Positions 26,031 to 34,110 of a stretch of DNA of 64,000 bases are shown here, in pieces. A program made the position numbers and the translations under genes. The notes under the pieces were generated by a model, which made no database searches, was not told the DNA's origin, and worked only from the letters and a program-made list of their open reading frames with translations. Source of the stretch: Urbifossiella limnaea (GTDB taxonomy: Bacteria > Planctomycetota > Planctomycetia > Gemmatales > Gemmataceae); the NCBI RefSeq assembly GCF_007747215.1, contig NZ_CP036273.1:4138322-4202321 (forward strand), given 5' to 3'. Position 1 is the first letter of the stretch; the number at the start of each line of letters is the position of its first letter.

Positions 26031-26663
26031 ATGTCTCGGTGGCGGCACGGACCGAAGCCGGTAATCGGGCTCGTCGGCGGTATCGGCGCTGGCAAGAGTA
26101 CTGCCGCGCGCTTGCTCACCGCCCGGGGTGGCATTATGGTGGACGCCGACGCCCTTGGGCACGACGCCCTCGAACAACCAGATATTCGACAGTCTATTAT
26201 ACGTCTTTTCGGCGATCATTCGAGCATCATTCGCCCTGACGGCCGGATCGACCGCCGCGCAGTAGGCCGGATCGTTTTCCAAAAAAATGACGCACGCCGT
26301 GCCCTGGAAGCGGTTGTGCTTCCGTATATCCGGGTGCGGGCCGAGGCGGCGCTCGCCGCAGCACAGGCCGACCCCGCCGCCCGGTTCGTCGTTCTGGACG
26401 CCGCTGTGATGCTAGAAGCCGGCTGGGACGGGGTTTGCGACAAGGTCGTCTACGTGGACGCCCCTCGCGAGCAGCGGCTGGCCCGGGTCGCAGCCCGAAG
26501 CGGCTGGAGCGAAGAAGAACTGGCAGCACGCGAAGCCGCGCAGTGGCCGGCCGAGCGTAAAATGGCCGCGGCACACGCCGTGGTTGTCAACGACGCCGGG
26601 CCTGAGGAGCTCGGCCGCAGGTTGGATGAGTTGCTTCGTCACTGGGGGATACCGGCCGGCTAA
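26031..26663 (+). CDS. coaE: Dephospho-CoA kinase
   Basis: It phosphorylates the 3'-hydroxyl of dephospho-CoA, the last step of CoA synthesis. The 210-residue protein has the family P-loop GLVGGIGAGKST near the N-terminus, VDADALGHDAL (with the conserved Asp), and the LARVAARSGWSEEELAAREA lid region. ATG 26031 is chosen because AGGAG lies seven bases upstream; a TTG at 26013 is less likely. It follows polA by 45 bases and precedes rho by about 155, so the three are probably linked. Length is normal. Confidence 0.93.
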   Translation: MSRWRHGPKPVIGLVGGIGAGKSTAARLLTARGGIMVDADALGHDALEQPDIRQSIIRLFGDHSSIIRPDGRIDRRAVGRIVFQKNDARRALEAVVLPYIRVRAEAALAAAQADPAARFVVLDAAVMLEAGWDGVCDKVVYVDAPREQRLARVAARSGWSEEELAAREAAQWPAERKMAAAHAVVVNDAGPEELGRRLDELLRHWGIPAG

Positions 26664-26819
26664 TCGCGATCACTGCGTTTCGCGACTCGTCGGCCCCCCA
26701 ATTGTTTGGTCGTGCGGTTCGTCCTACCACGGTCACCGGCGTTCACGGGCAGGCACCCGCCGCCCCGCCGGACCCGCCGCACGACCCTCAACGATCGCCC
26801 GCCGGTCGGAGGTTCCTTC

Positions 26820-28301
26820 ATGTCGGACATTCTGGAAGTCACACCCAAGCCCACACTCCGCCGAACCATGCCCACCAACACACCCCACTCCGCCGGCCCC
26901 GAGCCGGACGACGAATTCGGTGCCGGGATCGTGGAGCGGTCGCCGGCCCCGGCCCGACCGCCTGTCGACACCCGCGAGCACGGATTCGACGCCGAAACGA
27001 ACTCGCGGTATGAGGAGATCAAGCGCGGCAACACGTTCATCACCCAACTCCAGCACATGACCGTGGCCCAACTCCAGGCCGCGGCGCGGGAGGACGGCAT
27101 CGCGAAGGAGGACATGGTCGGCCTGAAGAAGCAAGACCTGATCTTCCTGATCATCAAGGCGCGGGTGAAGCAGAACGGTCTGATGATCGGCGAAGGGACG
27201 CTGGAGGTGCTGCCGGACGCCTTCGGGTTCCTCCGCAGCCCGGACTACAACTACCTCCCCTGCCCCGACGACATCTACATCTCGCCGAGCCAGATCCGCC
27301 GGTTCGGCCTCCGCACCGGCAGCGTCGTTGCCGGTCAGGTCCGCCCGCCGAAGGAGAACGAGCGCTACTTCGCCCTGCTGCGGGTCGAGGCGATCAACTA
27401 CCAGGACCCCGACCTGCTGACGCACAAGACCGTCTTCGACGACTTGACGCCGCTCCACCCGGACCAGCGGCTCCGGCTCGAAACGACGCCGGACGAGTTG
27501 GACATGCGGGTGATCGACCTGGTGGCCCCGATCGGCAAGGGGCAGCGCGGCGTCATCGTGGCCCCGCCGCGGACCGGCAAGACGGTGCTTCTCCAGAAGA
27601 TGGCAAACGCCATCATCAAAAACCACCCGGACAGCTACGTCATCGTCCTCCTCATCGACGAGCGGCCCGAGGAGGTGACGGACATGAGCCGCACCGTCAT
27701 CGGGGAGCGGGTCGAGGTGGTGAGCAGCACGTTCGACGAGCCGCCGGAGCGGCACATCCAGGTCAGCGAGATGGTGATCGAGAAGGCGAAGCGGCTGGTG
27801 GAGTACGGCACCGACGTGGTCATCCTGCTGGACAGCATCACCCGGCTGGCGCGGGCGTACAACACGGCATCGCCGGGCTCCGGGAAGTTGCTCTCGGGCG
27901 GTCTCGACGCGACCGCCCTGCACAAGCCGAAGCGGTTCTTCGGCGCAGCCCGGAACATTGAAGAGGGCGGCAGCCTCACCATCCTGGCCACGGCCCTTGT
28001 CGACACCGGCTCGAAGATGGACGAGGTGATCTTCGAGGAGTTCAAGGGCACGGGCAACATGGAGGTTCACCTCGACCGGCGGATGGTCGACCGCCGCGTC
28101 TACCCGGCCGTGGACATCAACCGCAGCGGCACCCGCAAAGAGGAACTGCTGCGGACGGAGGACGAGTTGCGGCTCGTCGACATGATGCACAAGGTCCTGG
28201 CGGACATGAACCCGGTGGAGGCGATGGACTTGCTGCTGAAGCAACTCGGGAAGCACAAGACGAACGCCGACTTCCTGGCGAGCATGACCCAGGGTGGCTA
28301 A
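26820..28301 (+). CDS. rho: Transcription termination factor Rho
   Basis: This hexameric RNA helicase ends unterminated or uncoupled transcripts. The 493-residue protein has an extended, charged N-terminus (about 1-75). An N-terminal RNA-binding/cold-shock domain follows ([36 protein letters not shown]). The ATPase domain has P-loop [11 protein letters not shown], Walker [17 protein letters not shown], the Q-loop [13 protein letters not shown], and the [11 protein letters not shown] segment. ATG 26820 is selected because GGAGG lies seven bases upstream; an earlier ATG at 26706 is not supported. The N-terminal extension is longer than in Proteobacteria. Confidence 0.96.
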   Translation: MSDILEVTPKPTLRRTMPTNTPHSAGPEPDDEFGAGIVERSPAPARPPVDTREHGFDAETNSRYEEIKRGNTFITQLQHMTVAQLQAAAREDGIAKEDMVGLKKQDLIFLIIKARVKQNGLMIGEGTLEVLPDAFGFLRSPDYNYLPCPDDIYISPSQIRRFGLRTGSVVAGQVRPPKENERYFALLRVEAINYQDPDLLTHKTVFDDLTPLHPDQRLRLETTPDELDMRVIDLVAPIGKGQRGVIVAPPRTGKTVLLQKMANAIIKNHPDSYVIVLLIDERPEEVTDMSRTVIGERVEVVSSTFDEPPERHIQVSEMVIEKAKRLVEYGTDVVILLDSITRLARAYNTASPGSGKLLSGGLDATALHKPKRFFGAARNIEEGGSLTILATALVDTGSKMDEVIFEEFKGTGNMEVHLDRRMVDRRVYPAVDINRSGTRKEELLRTEDELRLVDMMHKVLADMNPVEAMDLLLKQLGKHKTNADFLASMTQGG

Positions 28302-28347
28302 CCCGCCCAGTGAGGCGAGAGGTCCATGTCGTGTAGTACCGATGCGA

Positions 28348-28377
28348 AAAGCCCACCCGCTGCAACGGGTGGGCTTT
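28348..28377. terminator. Terminator hairpin downstream of rho
   Basis: A perfect 12-bp stem (28348-28359 with 28366-28377) with a 6-base loop and a flanking GCGAAAA. It probably also serves the convergent small-lipoprotein genes. Confidence 0.75.
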
Positions 28378-28403
28378 GTTCATGATCGGACTCGGTCGTG
28401 AGG

Positions 28404-28535
28404 CTAGCGCCGGTCGGTCGCCTTGGGGCGGTCGTGGTCGAGGTTCTTGTTCCGCTCACCGCCGCGGCCGCAGCCGGCCGACATGCCCGTCAGTACTGCC
28501 AATGCCGCCAGCCAAACCTGGGTGCGTCGCATCAT
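28404..28535 (-). CDS. Tiny lipoprotein, 42-43 residues
   Basis: A signal peptide with a lipobox-like TGMSAGC directs Cys lipidation. The mature part is only about 22 residues, charged and ending KATDRR. GAGGGAG precedes two adjacent ATGs (28535 and 28532); either could be the start. It lies 83 bases downstream of another tiny lipoprotein on the same strand. Its function is unknown; such short planctomycete lipoproteins are often missed by gene finders. Confidence 0.6.
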   Translation of the reverse strand: MMRRTQVWLAALAVLTGMSAGCGRGGERNKNLDHDRPKATDRR

Positions 28536-28618
28536 CTCCCTCTCGGACGGAAGCCACAAACGACACGGGGCCGGTCGCCGAAGCGACCGGCCCCGAGGGA
28601 GCGGTGCTCCGAACCGAC

Positions 28619-28717
28619 TTACTTGGCGCTGGTCTTGGTGGTCGGGCTGGCGCCGCCGCAGCCCACGACGCCGACGACGGTGACGGCGAGGACCAGAGCC
28701 ATGACGATCTTCTTCAT
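28619..28717 (-). CDS. Tiny lipoprotein, 32 residues
   Basis: A lipoprotein signal (MKKIVMALVLAVTVVGVVGC) is followed by a mature peptide of only about 13 residues (GGASPTTKTSAK). The start is the ATG at 28717, since the frame upstream reads as unlikely sequence. GGAGT precedes it. It is upstream of a second tiny lipoprotein gene on the same strand, so the two may share a transcript. No function can be assigned. Confidence 0.6.
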   Translation of the reverse strand: MKKIVMALVLAVTVVGVVGCGGASPTTKTSAK

Positions 28718-29132
28718 CGGAAACTCCACAGGAACGGGGTGCGGTGGAAACACGAGGAGGCAACTCTCCCGGCCGGGCAGTCCGACCGCGGTCCTCTCGT
28801 CTGTCGGGCGGGCACCGAGCGAACCGACGCCGCCCACGCCTCACATGACCCAACCGCACCGGACTTATTCCCGGAAAAATCCCCCGGCAGTCGCATTTTT
28901 GCCGGTGGGGCCAGAGTACAGGTTCGAAGCGACCGGCATCAGCGCGCCCAAGATTCGACCCGACAGATGGTTACGATCCGTTGCACCGAGAAGCCGGCTC
29001 AACTGTCGCCTTTTCGATTCCGCGGAATGTTCGCCCTCCGCCACCGTGTCGGCTGAAGAGGAAACCCGTGCGGGCGAACATTCTCGGGAATAAAGTGCCC
29101 GGGTTCGGGTTCCCACAATGTAGGGTGGTGTG
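28718..29132. other. 415-bp intergenic region with inverted repeat, upstream of an ECF sigma gene
   Basis: No convincing gene is present. A 12-bp inverted repeat (GAATGTTCGCCC at 29025-29036 and its inverse at 29072-29083) is separated by 35 bases. GGGAATAA lies at about 29086-29093 facing the sigma gene and again on the minus strand at about 28865-28872 facing the small lipoproteins. It could be an ECF-type -35 element, but no matching -10 was found. Confidence 0.4.
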
Positions 29133-29648
29133 ATGGGCTCAGCTGTCGGCCTGCACCAGCTGATCGACGAGCACTATCAGGGGCTGTACCGCTACGCGTA
29201 CCGCCTCGCCGGCGCAGCGGCCGACGCCGAAGACCTGACCCAGGAGGCCTTCCGCAAGGCGATCGACCGGCTGCCCCAGCTCCGCGACCCGGACCGTGCC
29301 AAGGCTTGGCTCTACCGCATCTTGCGGAACGCCTACCTGCACCGCGTCCGCGACGCCAAGCGGCACCGGACAGTTCCCCTTGACGCCGTGGGGGATTTCG
29401 CGGAGCGTGCGCCGGCGGAGCCACCGGACATCGAGCCGGCCCGGCTACAGGAGGCACTCGACGACCTGGACGAGGCGTTCCGTACGCCCCTGATTCTGTT
29501 CCATTTCGAGGAGTTCAGCTACGCCGACATCGCCGAGCAGATGGGTATTCCCATCGGCACCGTGATGTCCCGAATCGCCCGCGGGCGGGCTTACCTTCGC
29601 ACACGGCTGGCGCCAACCGCCGCGAACGGCACCCACCCGCCGACCTGA
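29133..29648 (+). CDS. ECF-type RNA polymerase sigma factor
   Basis: The 171-residue protein has sigma region 2 (LIDEHYQGLYRYAYRLAG... AEDLTQEAFRKAI, in pieces) with the RNA polymerase-binding pattern, and region 4 with a helix-turn-helix (YADIAEQMGIPIGTVMSRIARGRAYL). There is no region 1.1 or 3. The start is ATG 29133; a GTG at 29130 directly precedes it. It lies 39 bases upstream of a zinc-finger anti-sigma factor, the standard arrangement for ECF control. The inverted repeat in the preceding gap may take part in autoregulation. Confidence 0.9.
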   Translation: MGSAVGLHQLIDEHYQGLYRYAYRLAGAAADAEDLTQEAFRKAIDRLPQLRDPDRAKAWLYRILRNAYLHRVRDAKRHRTVPLDAVGDFAERAPAEPPDIEPARLQEALDDLDEAFRTPLILFHFEEFSYADIAEQMGIPIGTVMSRIARGRAYLRTRLAPTAANGTHPPT

Positions 29649-29687
29649 GCGTACACTCTCTCCGCGACGGCGCGAAACGTTGGATTT

Positions 29688-30407
29688 ATGGACTGCCGCG
29701 ACGCTCACTACTTTCTGCGACTCCGCCGCCCCGGGTCCGACGACCTGGACCCGGACGCGATGGCTTCCCTCGACCGCCACTTGGCCTGTTGCCCGGCCTG
29801 TGCCGCGGCCGGTCGGGCGCTCGCCGGCTTCGACGCGGCAGTCGGCCGCGCCATGCGGGCCGTGCCGGTCCCCGACGGGTTGCGCGACCAGTTGTTCACT
29901 GAAGCTTCCGTCCGTCGCGGAGCCGCGCTGCGGCGTAGGACCTTCCGGTTGCTCGCCGCCGCCGCGTCGGTGTTGGTGACGTGCGGATTGGCGCTCGGCG
30001 TCTACTCCGCGGCGCGACCCCAGGCAGACGTTGCGGGGATGCTCGCCCAGGGCGACGAACTGGCGATGCCGCAGGGGGCTGAAAAGCAGATCTCGGCATT
30101 CCTGAAGTCTCAGCGGCTGCCGGAACCTCCCCCACTCGACCCGAGCCTGTTCATCCACGCCGGTACCGAGTCGGTGCAGGGTCGAGACGTACCGGTGCTC
30201 GTCTTCCGGGAGCGGAACGGCCCCGGGGTGGCGAAGGTGTACGCCTTCCGCGCCACGTCGTTCAAGTTGGACGCCCTCCGCGAGGAACAGGCGTCGCACT
30301 GCTCGACGAAATTGTACGCCCACCCAGCGGCCGGTGTCACCTACGTGGTCGTCTACACCGGCATGGACCTGACGCCGTTCCTCCGCGGCGGCGGCGGGAC
30401 TGCCTGA
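29688..30407 (+). CDS. Zinc-finger anti-sigma factor, membrane-anchored
   Basis: The 239-residue protein has a ZAS-type cytoplasmic N-terminus: His31, Cys35 and Cys38 form H-x3-C-x2-C, with Cys3 as a possible fourth zinc ligand. A transmembrane helix follows (about 87-107, FRLLAAAASVLVTCGLALGVY), then an extracytoplasmic region of about 130 residues. It would bind and hold the neighbouring ECF sigma factor until a signal releases it. The outer domain is unlike a known sensor, but has a C-terminal beta-rich stretch with one free Cys (ASHCSTKLYAH). It is downstream of the sigma gene on the same strand. Confidence 0.85.
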   Translation: MDCRDAHYFLRLRRPGSDDLDPDAMASLDRHLACCPACAAAGRALAGFDAAVGRAMRAVPVPDGLRDQLFTEASVRRGAALRRRTFRLLAAAASVLVTCGLALGVYSAARPQADVAGMLAQGDELAMPQGAEKQISAFLKSQRLPEPPPLDPSLFIHAGTESVQGRDVPVLVFRERNGPGVAKVYAFRATSFKLDALREEQASHCSTKLYAHPAAGVTYVVVYTGMDLTPFLRGGGGTA

Positions 30408-30434
30408 CCCCCGACTCACATCAAAGATGCATCT

Positions 30435-30673
30435 ATGACCATCGACCTGACCTACTGCGCGGCGTGAGGTTACGAGCCGAAGGCCGTCAGTTTGGCGGCC
30501 AAGGTGCTCACCGCGTACAAGCAGAAGCTTCTGAGCCTGCGGCTGATCCCGTCTCACGCGGCGGCTGCTTCGAGGTGGTCGTGAACGGCGAACTCGTCTA
30601 CTCGAAGCTGGCGACCGGCACCTTCCCCGCCGAGGACGAAGTGGTGAATGCCGTCGGCGAGCGGCTCAAGTAA
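30435..30673 (+). pseudogene. SelW/Rdx-family thioredoxin-like gene with in-frame UGA and a frameshift
   Basis: ATG 30435 begins MTIDLTYCAA, then TGA (30465-30467), then GYEPKAVSLAAKVLTAY. If TGA encodes selenocysteine this is the C-x-x-U redox site of the Rdx (SelW-like) family. The C-terminal half, GGCFEVVVNGELVYSKLATGTFPAEDE, is also typical but lies in the -1 frame. One missing base near 30555-30566 is needed to join the halves. So there are two lesions, or one Sec codon and one lesion. A small hairpin lies 15 bases after the UGA. The stop TAA at 30671-30673 abuts the convergent regulator stop codon. Rdx proteins are probable thiol or selenol redox partners. Confidence 0.6.
30482..30500 (+). 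promoter_or_regulatory. Possible bacterial SECIS-like hairpin
   Basis: GGCCG (30482-30486) pairs with CGGCC (30496-30500) around a 9-base loop, TCAGTTTGG. The loop begins 19 bases after the UGA, within the distance seen for bacterial SECIS elements. Such a short GC stem can arise by chance in this genome. Confidence 0.25.
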
Positions 30674-31291
30674 CTACGCCCCGGGGTCGCCGGTTGCGGA
30701 GATGACCCACACCAAATCCGCGACCGAGCGGGCATCCATCTTCTTCATCAGCCGCGCCCGGCGGTCTTCGACAGCCCGCACACTCAGGCCCAGCTCGGCG
30801 GCGATGTCCTTGTTCGTCGCCCCGCGGGCGATCCGCTCCAGCACCTCGCGCTCCTTCGGCGTCAGCGCCGCGAGCCGGGCCGCGGCAGCGTCCTGCCGCT
30901 CCGCCGCGACCCGCGCCGCCGCGTCGCGGGCCAGCGCCGTACGCAGGTGCGCCATCAACTCGTCGAGCCGGAACGGCTTCTCCAACAGCGTCAGCGCCCC
31001 GAGCGTCATCGCCTCCACGGCGATCCGCACGTCGGCGTGACCGCTCACCATGACCACCGGCAGCCGGACGCCGTCGTCGGCCAGCTTTCGCTGCAGTTCC
31101 AGGCCCGTCATCCCCGGCATCTTGACGTCGAGCACGAGGCAGCCGGGCGCGGCCGGGTCGTACGCCGCGAGGAACTCGGCCGCCGACGCGAACGCCCGCA
31201 CCGGGTGTCCGAGCAGCGCGCCGGCGCTGGCCAGCGCCCGGCTGACGCCGGCGTCGTCGTCCACCACGAAGATCGTCGGCTCGACACCCAC
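30674..31291 (-). CDS. FixJ-type response regulator
   Basis: The 205-residue protein has a receiver domain (1-120) with acidic pocket DDD (residues 11-13), phospho-acceptor Asp55 in LVLDVKMPG, and Lys in LEKPF. A LuxR-type helix-turn-helix follows (about 145-190, LTPKEREVLERIARGATNKDIAAELGLS). The start is GTG 31291, preceded by AGAGGA. The kinase gene upstream on the same strand ends at 31297, five bases away, so they are a pair. FixJ-like regulators act as transcription activators after phosphorylation. Targets unknown. Confidence 0.9.
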   Translation of the reverse strand: MGVEPTIFVVDDDAGVSRALASAGALLGHPVRAFASAAEFLAAYDPAAPGCLVLDVKMPGMTGLELQRKLADDGVRLPVVMVSGHADVRIAVEAMTLGALTLLEKPFRLDELMAHLRTALARDAAARVAAERQDAAAARLAALTPKEREVLERIARGATNKDIAAELGLSVRAVEDRRARLMKKMDARSVADLVWVISATGDPGA

Positions 31292-31296
31292 GTCGG

Positions 31297-32355
31297 TCAG
31301 TTCCTCTGGTCGGCCGGTAAGTGGAACGAGAACACCGCCCCGCCCGCCGGGTCGTTCGCGGCCCACAGCTTTCCGCCGTGCCCTTCCACGACCGCCCGGC
31401 TGATCGACAGCCCGACGCCCATGCCGCCCGGCTTCGTCGTGTAGAACCGCTCGAACACCCGGTCCGGGTCGTCGTCCCCGAGGCCGGGACCGTTGTCGCG
31501 GACGGTCACGATCACCACGTCGGCCGCGGCCCCGGTCTCGACGCGAACGTCTCGCGGGCCGGCTTGCTCGGTGACCGCCTGGACGGCGTTCATCAGCAGG
31601 TTGAAGACGACCTGCTCCAACTGAACGCGGTCGCCCCACACGGGCGGGAGAGGTTCTTTCAGTTGTACGGAGACGGCGGCCCCGGCACGACGGGCTTCCC
31701 ACTCGACGACGCGGACGGCGCCGACGACGACCTCGTTCACGTCGAGTGCGGCCGGGGCCGGGTGACCGCGCGCGGTCATCCGCCGGAGTGAGTTTACGAT
31801 CTCGCCGGCCCGATGCGATTGCGCCGCGATCTCCTCGAGGCACGCCGCAAGGGCCGGCCCGTGGGCTGTCTCCGCCGCGAGGCGGACGGCCACTTCCGCC
31901 TGGAGCCCGATCGCGGCGAGCGGCTGGTTCACCTCGTGAGCCAGCCCGGTCGCCAATTGCCCGGCGGAGTGTAGTCGATCGAGGTGGGCCAGCGCCGCCA
32001 GGTGCTCGCGCGTCTCCTCCTCGGCCCGGCGGCGGGCGTCCTCCGCGCGACGGCGCAGCACGCCCAGGAACAGCGTCATGCCGATCGAGAACAGGGCCAG
32101 TGCGCGGTTGACGAGCACCTTCCAGTACTCGGTTGTTCCGCGCTCGGGGTGGAGGTGCAGTTTCGCCACCGTGAGAACACCGCACAGAGCGGCGATTGCC
32201 GGCGCGAACCACGGGACCGGGACGCGGAGGGCCAGTAACACGGCGAACGTGTACGGCACTGCGGCCGCCACGCCGAGCGGCAGGTTCAGGTCGGTAATGA
32301 ACACGGCCAAGACCAGGCCGAGGGCGAGCGCGGCCACCCGGGGAGCGGCGGGCAT
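31297..32355 (-). CDS. Membrane-anchored histidine kinase (FixL-like partner)
   Basis: The 352-residue protein has an N-terminal membrane region (about 1-105) with roughly four hydrophobic helices. A DHp region follows with acceptor His140 in GLAHEVNQPLAAIG, as in the FixL/NtrB group, and an ATPase domain with N box (VVFNLLMNAVQAV), DNGPGLG, and GVGLSISRAVVEGHGG. No PAS domain is present, so it senses through the membrane segment. It starts directly at the stop codon of the upstream repeat protein (32356), so the four genes look like one operon. Confidence 0.88.
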   Translation of the reverse strand: MPAAPRVAALALGLVLAVFITDLNLPLGVAAAVPYTFAVLLALRVPVPWFAPAIAALCGVLTVAKLHLHPERGTTEYWKVLVNRALALFSIGMTLFLGVLRRRAEDARRRAEEETREHLAALAHLDRLHSAGQLATGLAHEVNQPLAAIGLQAEVAVRLAAETAHGPALAACLEEIAAQSHRAGEIVNSLRRMTARGHPAPAALDVNEVVVGAVRVVEWEARRAGAAVSVQLKEPLPPVWGDRVQLEQVVFNLLMNAVQAVTEQAGPRDVRVETGAAADVVIVTVRDNGPGLGDDDPDRVFERFYTTKPGGMGVGLSISRAVVEGHGGKLWAANDPAGGAVFSFHLPADQRN

Positions 32356-32820
32356 TCAACCGCGCCCGCCGAACGGGGACTGCTCGCCGGGGCACACGAA
32401 GGTGATCCGCACAGCCGGCCGCGTCGCCGTCGCCGGCCGGGCCGACATCCGGGTCGGCTTCGGCGGCGGGTCCACGTCCAGCGACAACAAGTCGGCCCCG
32501 GTCGGGGCCGGAGGCTGCGACTCAACGACCGGCGTCGGCGGGGCCGGCGTCGTTCGCACGAGCGGCGCGCCGTCGAGGGCGTCGAGGTCGAACACCGCCG
32601 CCGGGCCGTCGTCGAGTTCCAGTGGCGGCACCTTCGCGGCCGGTTGCTCCACCGATTCCGCCGGCAGCACCTCGGCGTCCAGGACTTCCGCGTCGAGCAC
32701 CTCGGCGTCCAGGACTTCCGCGTCGAGCACCTCGGCGTCCAGGACTTCCGCGTCGAGCACCTCGGCGTCGATGGGCGCCATTCCGGACAGGAACGGGTCG
32801 CGGCGGGGCGGCGGGGGCAT
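32356..32820 (-). CDS. Low-complexity protein with DAEVL tandem repeats
   Basis: The 154-residue protein has no signal peptide. Residues 18-52 are seven copies of D-A-E-V-L, giving a strongly acidic, probably helical segment. The rest is Pro/Ala-rich (APPTPVVESQPPAPTG) and ends in a short strand-like element, AVRITFVCPGEQSPFGG. It starts two bases after the stop of the NHL-repeat gene and ends next to the kinase start, so it is translated as part of the operon. I do not recognise the family; a role linked to the kinase is possible. Confidence 0.6.
   Translation of the reverse strand: MPPPPRRDPFLSGMAPIDAEVLDAEVLDAEVLDAEVLDAEVLDAEVLDAEVLPAESVEQPAAKVPPLELDDGPAAVFDLDALDGAPLVRTTPAPPTPVVESQPPAPTGADLLSLDVDPPPKPTRMSARPATATRPAVRITFVCPGEQSPFGGRG
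32671..32769. repeat. Three perfect 30-bp tandem repeats plus a partial copy
   Basis: Units lie at 32671-32700, 32701-32730 and 32731-32760, followed by a 9-base partial copy. Each unit encodes two DAEVL pentapeptides in frame. Copy number is likely to vary between strains. Confidence 0.95.
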
Positions 32821-32822
32821 GG

Positions 32823-33887
32823 TCAGCTCACCTTGCGGAGGAACGTCACCCGGCCGGTGGACACCCACTCGACCACGAAGATGTTGCCGTCCTTGTCGAA
32901 TGCCGCGTCGTGCGGGTGGACGAACTTGCCGGGCAGCCAGTCCCGCGGCTGCTGGCGAATCTTGAACCCGTCCAGCACCCGCTTCCGCCACTCCTCGTCG
33001 TCGCCGAGGTGGACGATCGGCGTAAGCCCCGGCCCGAAGAGGCTCACACGGGCGTGCAGGTCCGGCACCAGCAGCACGTTGCCGCGGGTGTCGGCGTTCG
33101 CCGGGAACAGTACCGACTTGCCGGATTCGGTGGCGTCGACGACGTCGCCGCCGAGGGTGAAGGTTTGAAGGCGGGCATTGGCGCGGTCGCAGACGACGAT
33201 GCGCGGGTTGGCGGCGTCGCGGGTGTCGAGCCAGTTGCCGTGCGGGGTGCGGCACTTCCCCTTGTCGGTGCCGGTGCCGCTGAACACCTTCACGAGCCGC
33301 CCCTCGCGGTCGTAGTTGAGCAGGTGGTTCGAGCCGTACCCGTCGCCGACGGTGAACCCGCCGTCCGGCAGGAAGCTGATGTTGGTCGGGTTGTACGGCG
33401 GCGTGATCATGCCGTTCGGCTCCTTGCCGCCGGGCCGTGGGGCGTACTCGGGGCAATCGGGCCGGCCCTTCTGCCACACGACGCGGCCGCGCAGGTCGGT
33501 CTTCACCAGCTTCATCGTCGGCGTCCAGGTGTTCGCCAGGTAGCAGAACTCCTCGGAGCCCTCGCGGCGGATTTCGATGCCGTGGCCGCCGCCGTGCCAC
33601 TCCTTGCCGAACGACCGCACGAACCGGCCGCGCGGGTCGAACACCAGTACGGTGTCCATCCCCTTCCCGACGCCCTGGTGCGTGATGTAGACGTTCCCCT
33701 CGGCGTCGAGTGCGACGTTGTGTGTGGTCTGCCAGACGTAGTCGGGCGGAAGCGTGCCCCAGTTGTGGTGGCACTCGTAGCGGTGCTCGCCGCTGCCGAC
33801 CACGGGCGTGGCGGTTTGCCCGCGAGCGGTAGTGCCGAGGAGCAGCGGTCCGGCGGAAGCGGCCTTCAGGAACGTGCGGCGGTTCAT
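32823..33887 (-). CDS. Exported NHL-repeat protein with twin-arginine signal
   Basis: The 354-residue protein starts with MNRRTFLKAASAG, a twin-arginine signal. Repeated NHL-like beta-propeller blades follow: TTHNVALDAEGNVYITHQG, then PTNISFLPDGGFTVGDGYGSN, and FVHPHDAAFDKDGNIFVVEW. Such propellers bind ligands or hydrolyse sugar or lactone bonds; specific catalytic residues were not identified. The start at 33887 gives the signal peptide directly, and an ATG further up adds a nonsensical leader. It heads a four-gene operon with a repeat protein, a histidine kinase and a FixJ-like regulator. Confidence 0.8.
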   Translation of the reverse strand: MNRRTFLKAASAGPLLLGTTARGQTATPVVGSGEHRYECHHNWGTLPPDYVWQTTHNVALDAEGNVYITHQGVGKGMDTVLVFDPRGRFVRSFGKEWHGGGHGIEIRREGSEEFCYLANTWTPTMKLVKTDLRGRVVWQKGRPDCPEYAPRPGGKEPNGMITPPYNPTNISFLPDGGFTVGDGYGSNHLLNYDREGRLVKVFSGTGTDKGKCRTPHGNWLDTRDAANPRIVVCDRANARLQTFTLGGDVVDATESGKSVLFPANADTRGNVLLVPDLHARVSLFGPGLTPIVHLGDDEEWRKRVLDGFKIRQQPRDWLPGKFVHPHDAAFDKDGNIFVVEWVSTGRVTFLRKVS

Positions 33888-33921
33888 GGCGGAGAGGGGT
33901 TGTGGGTGAGTGTTGAGATTG

Positions 33922-33950
33922 AATGTAACCGCCGGCGTGGAAAGGTGCAA
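33922..33950 (-). promoter_or_regulatory. Promoter of the NHL-repeat/two-component operon
   Basis: On the minus strand TTGCAC (33950-33945), 17-bp spacer, TACATT (33927-33922). Transcription would begin near 33915, with a leader of about 28 bases. Confidence 0.6.
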
Positions 33951-33994
33951 CGGGCGGCCGGCCCGCACAATCGGCCGGTTTGTGAGGCCGCGAG

Positions 33995-34023
33995 TTGACT
34001 CCACGATAACCATAGGTTACATT
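33995..34023 (+). promoter_or_regulatory. Promoter of the sulfatase gene
   Basis: TTGACT (33995-34000), 17-bp spacer, TACATT (34018-34023). It faces away from the NHL operon promoter, only 45 bases away. Confidence 0.6.
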
Positions 34024-34110
34024 TGTTCACCTGTCAACCGCTCCGTTCGACGCCCAGGGCCGGGCACCTACCGTCTACACTCACCCCATGTCTCTCCGGA
34101 GGTTCATCCG

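Noticed and set aside
30464-30673. Separate ORF for the C-terminal half of the SelW-like gene
   Set aside because: Its own N-terminal part is unlike any protein; the real sequence is explained by the frameshift with the upstream half.
32671-32769. CRISPR-like repeats
   Set aside because: The three 30-bp units are contiguous, with no spacers, and are in frame within a coding gene.
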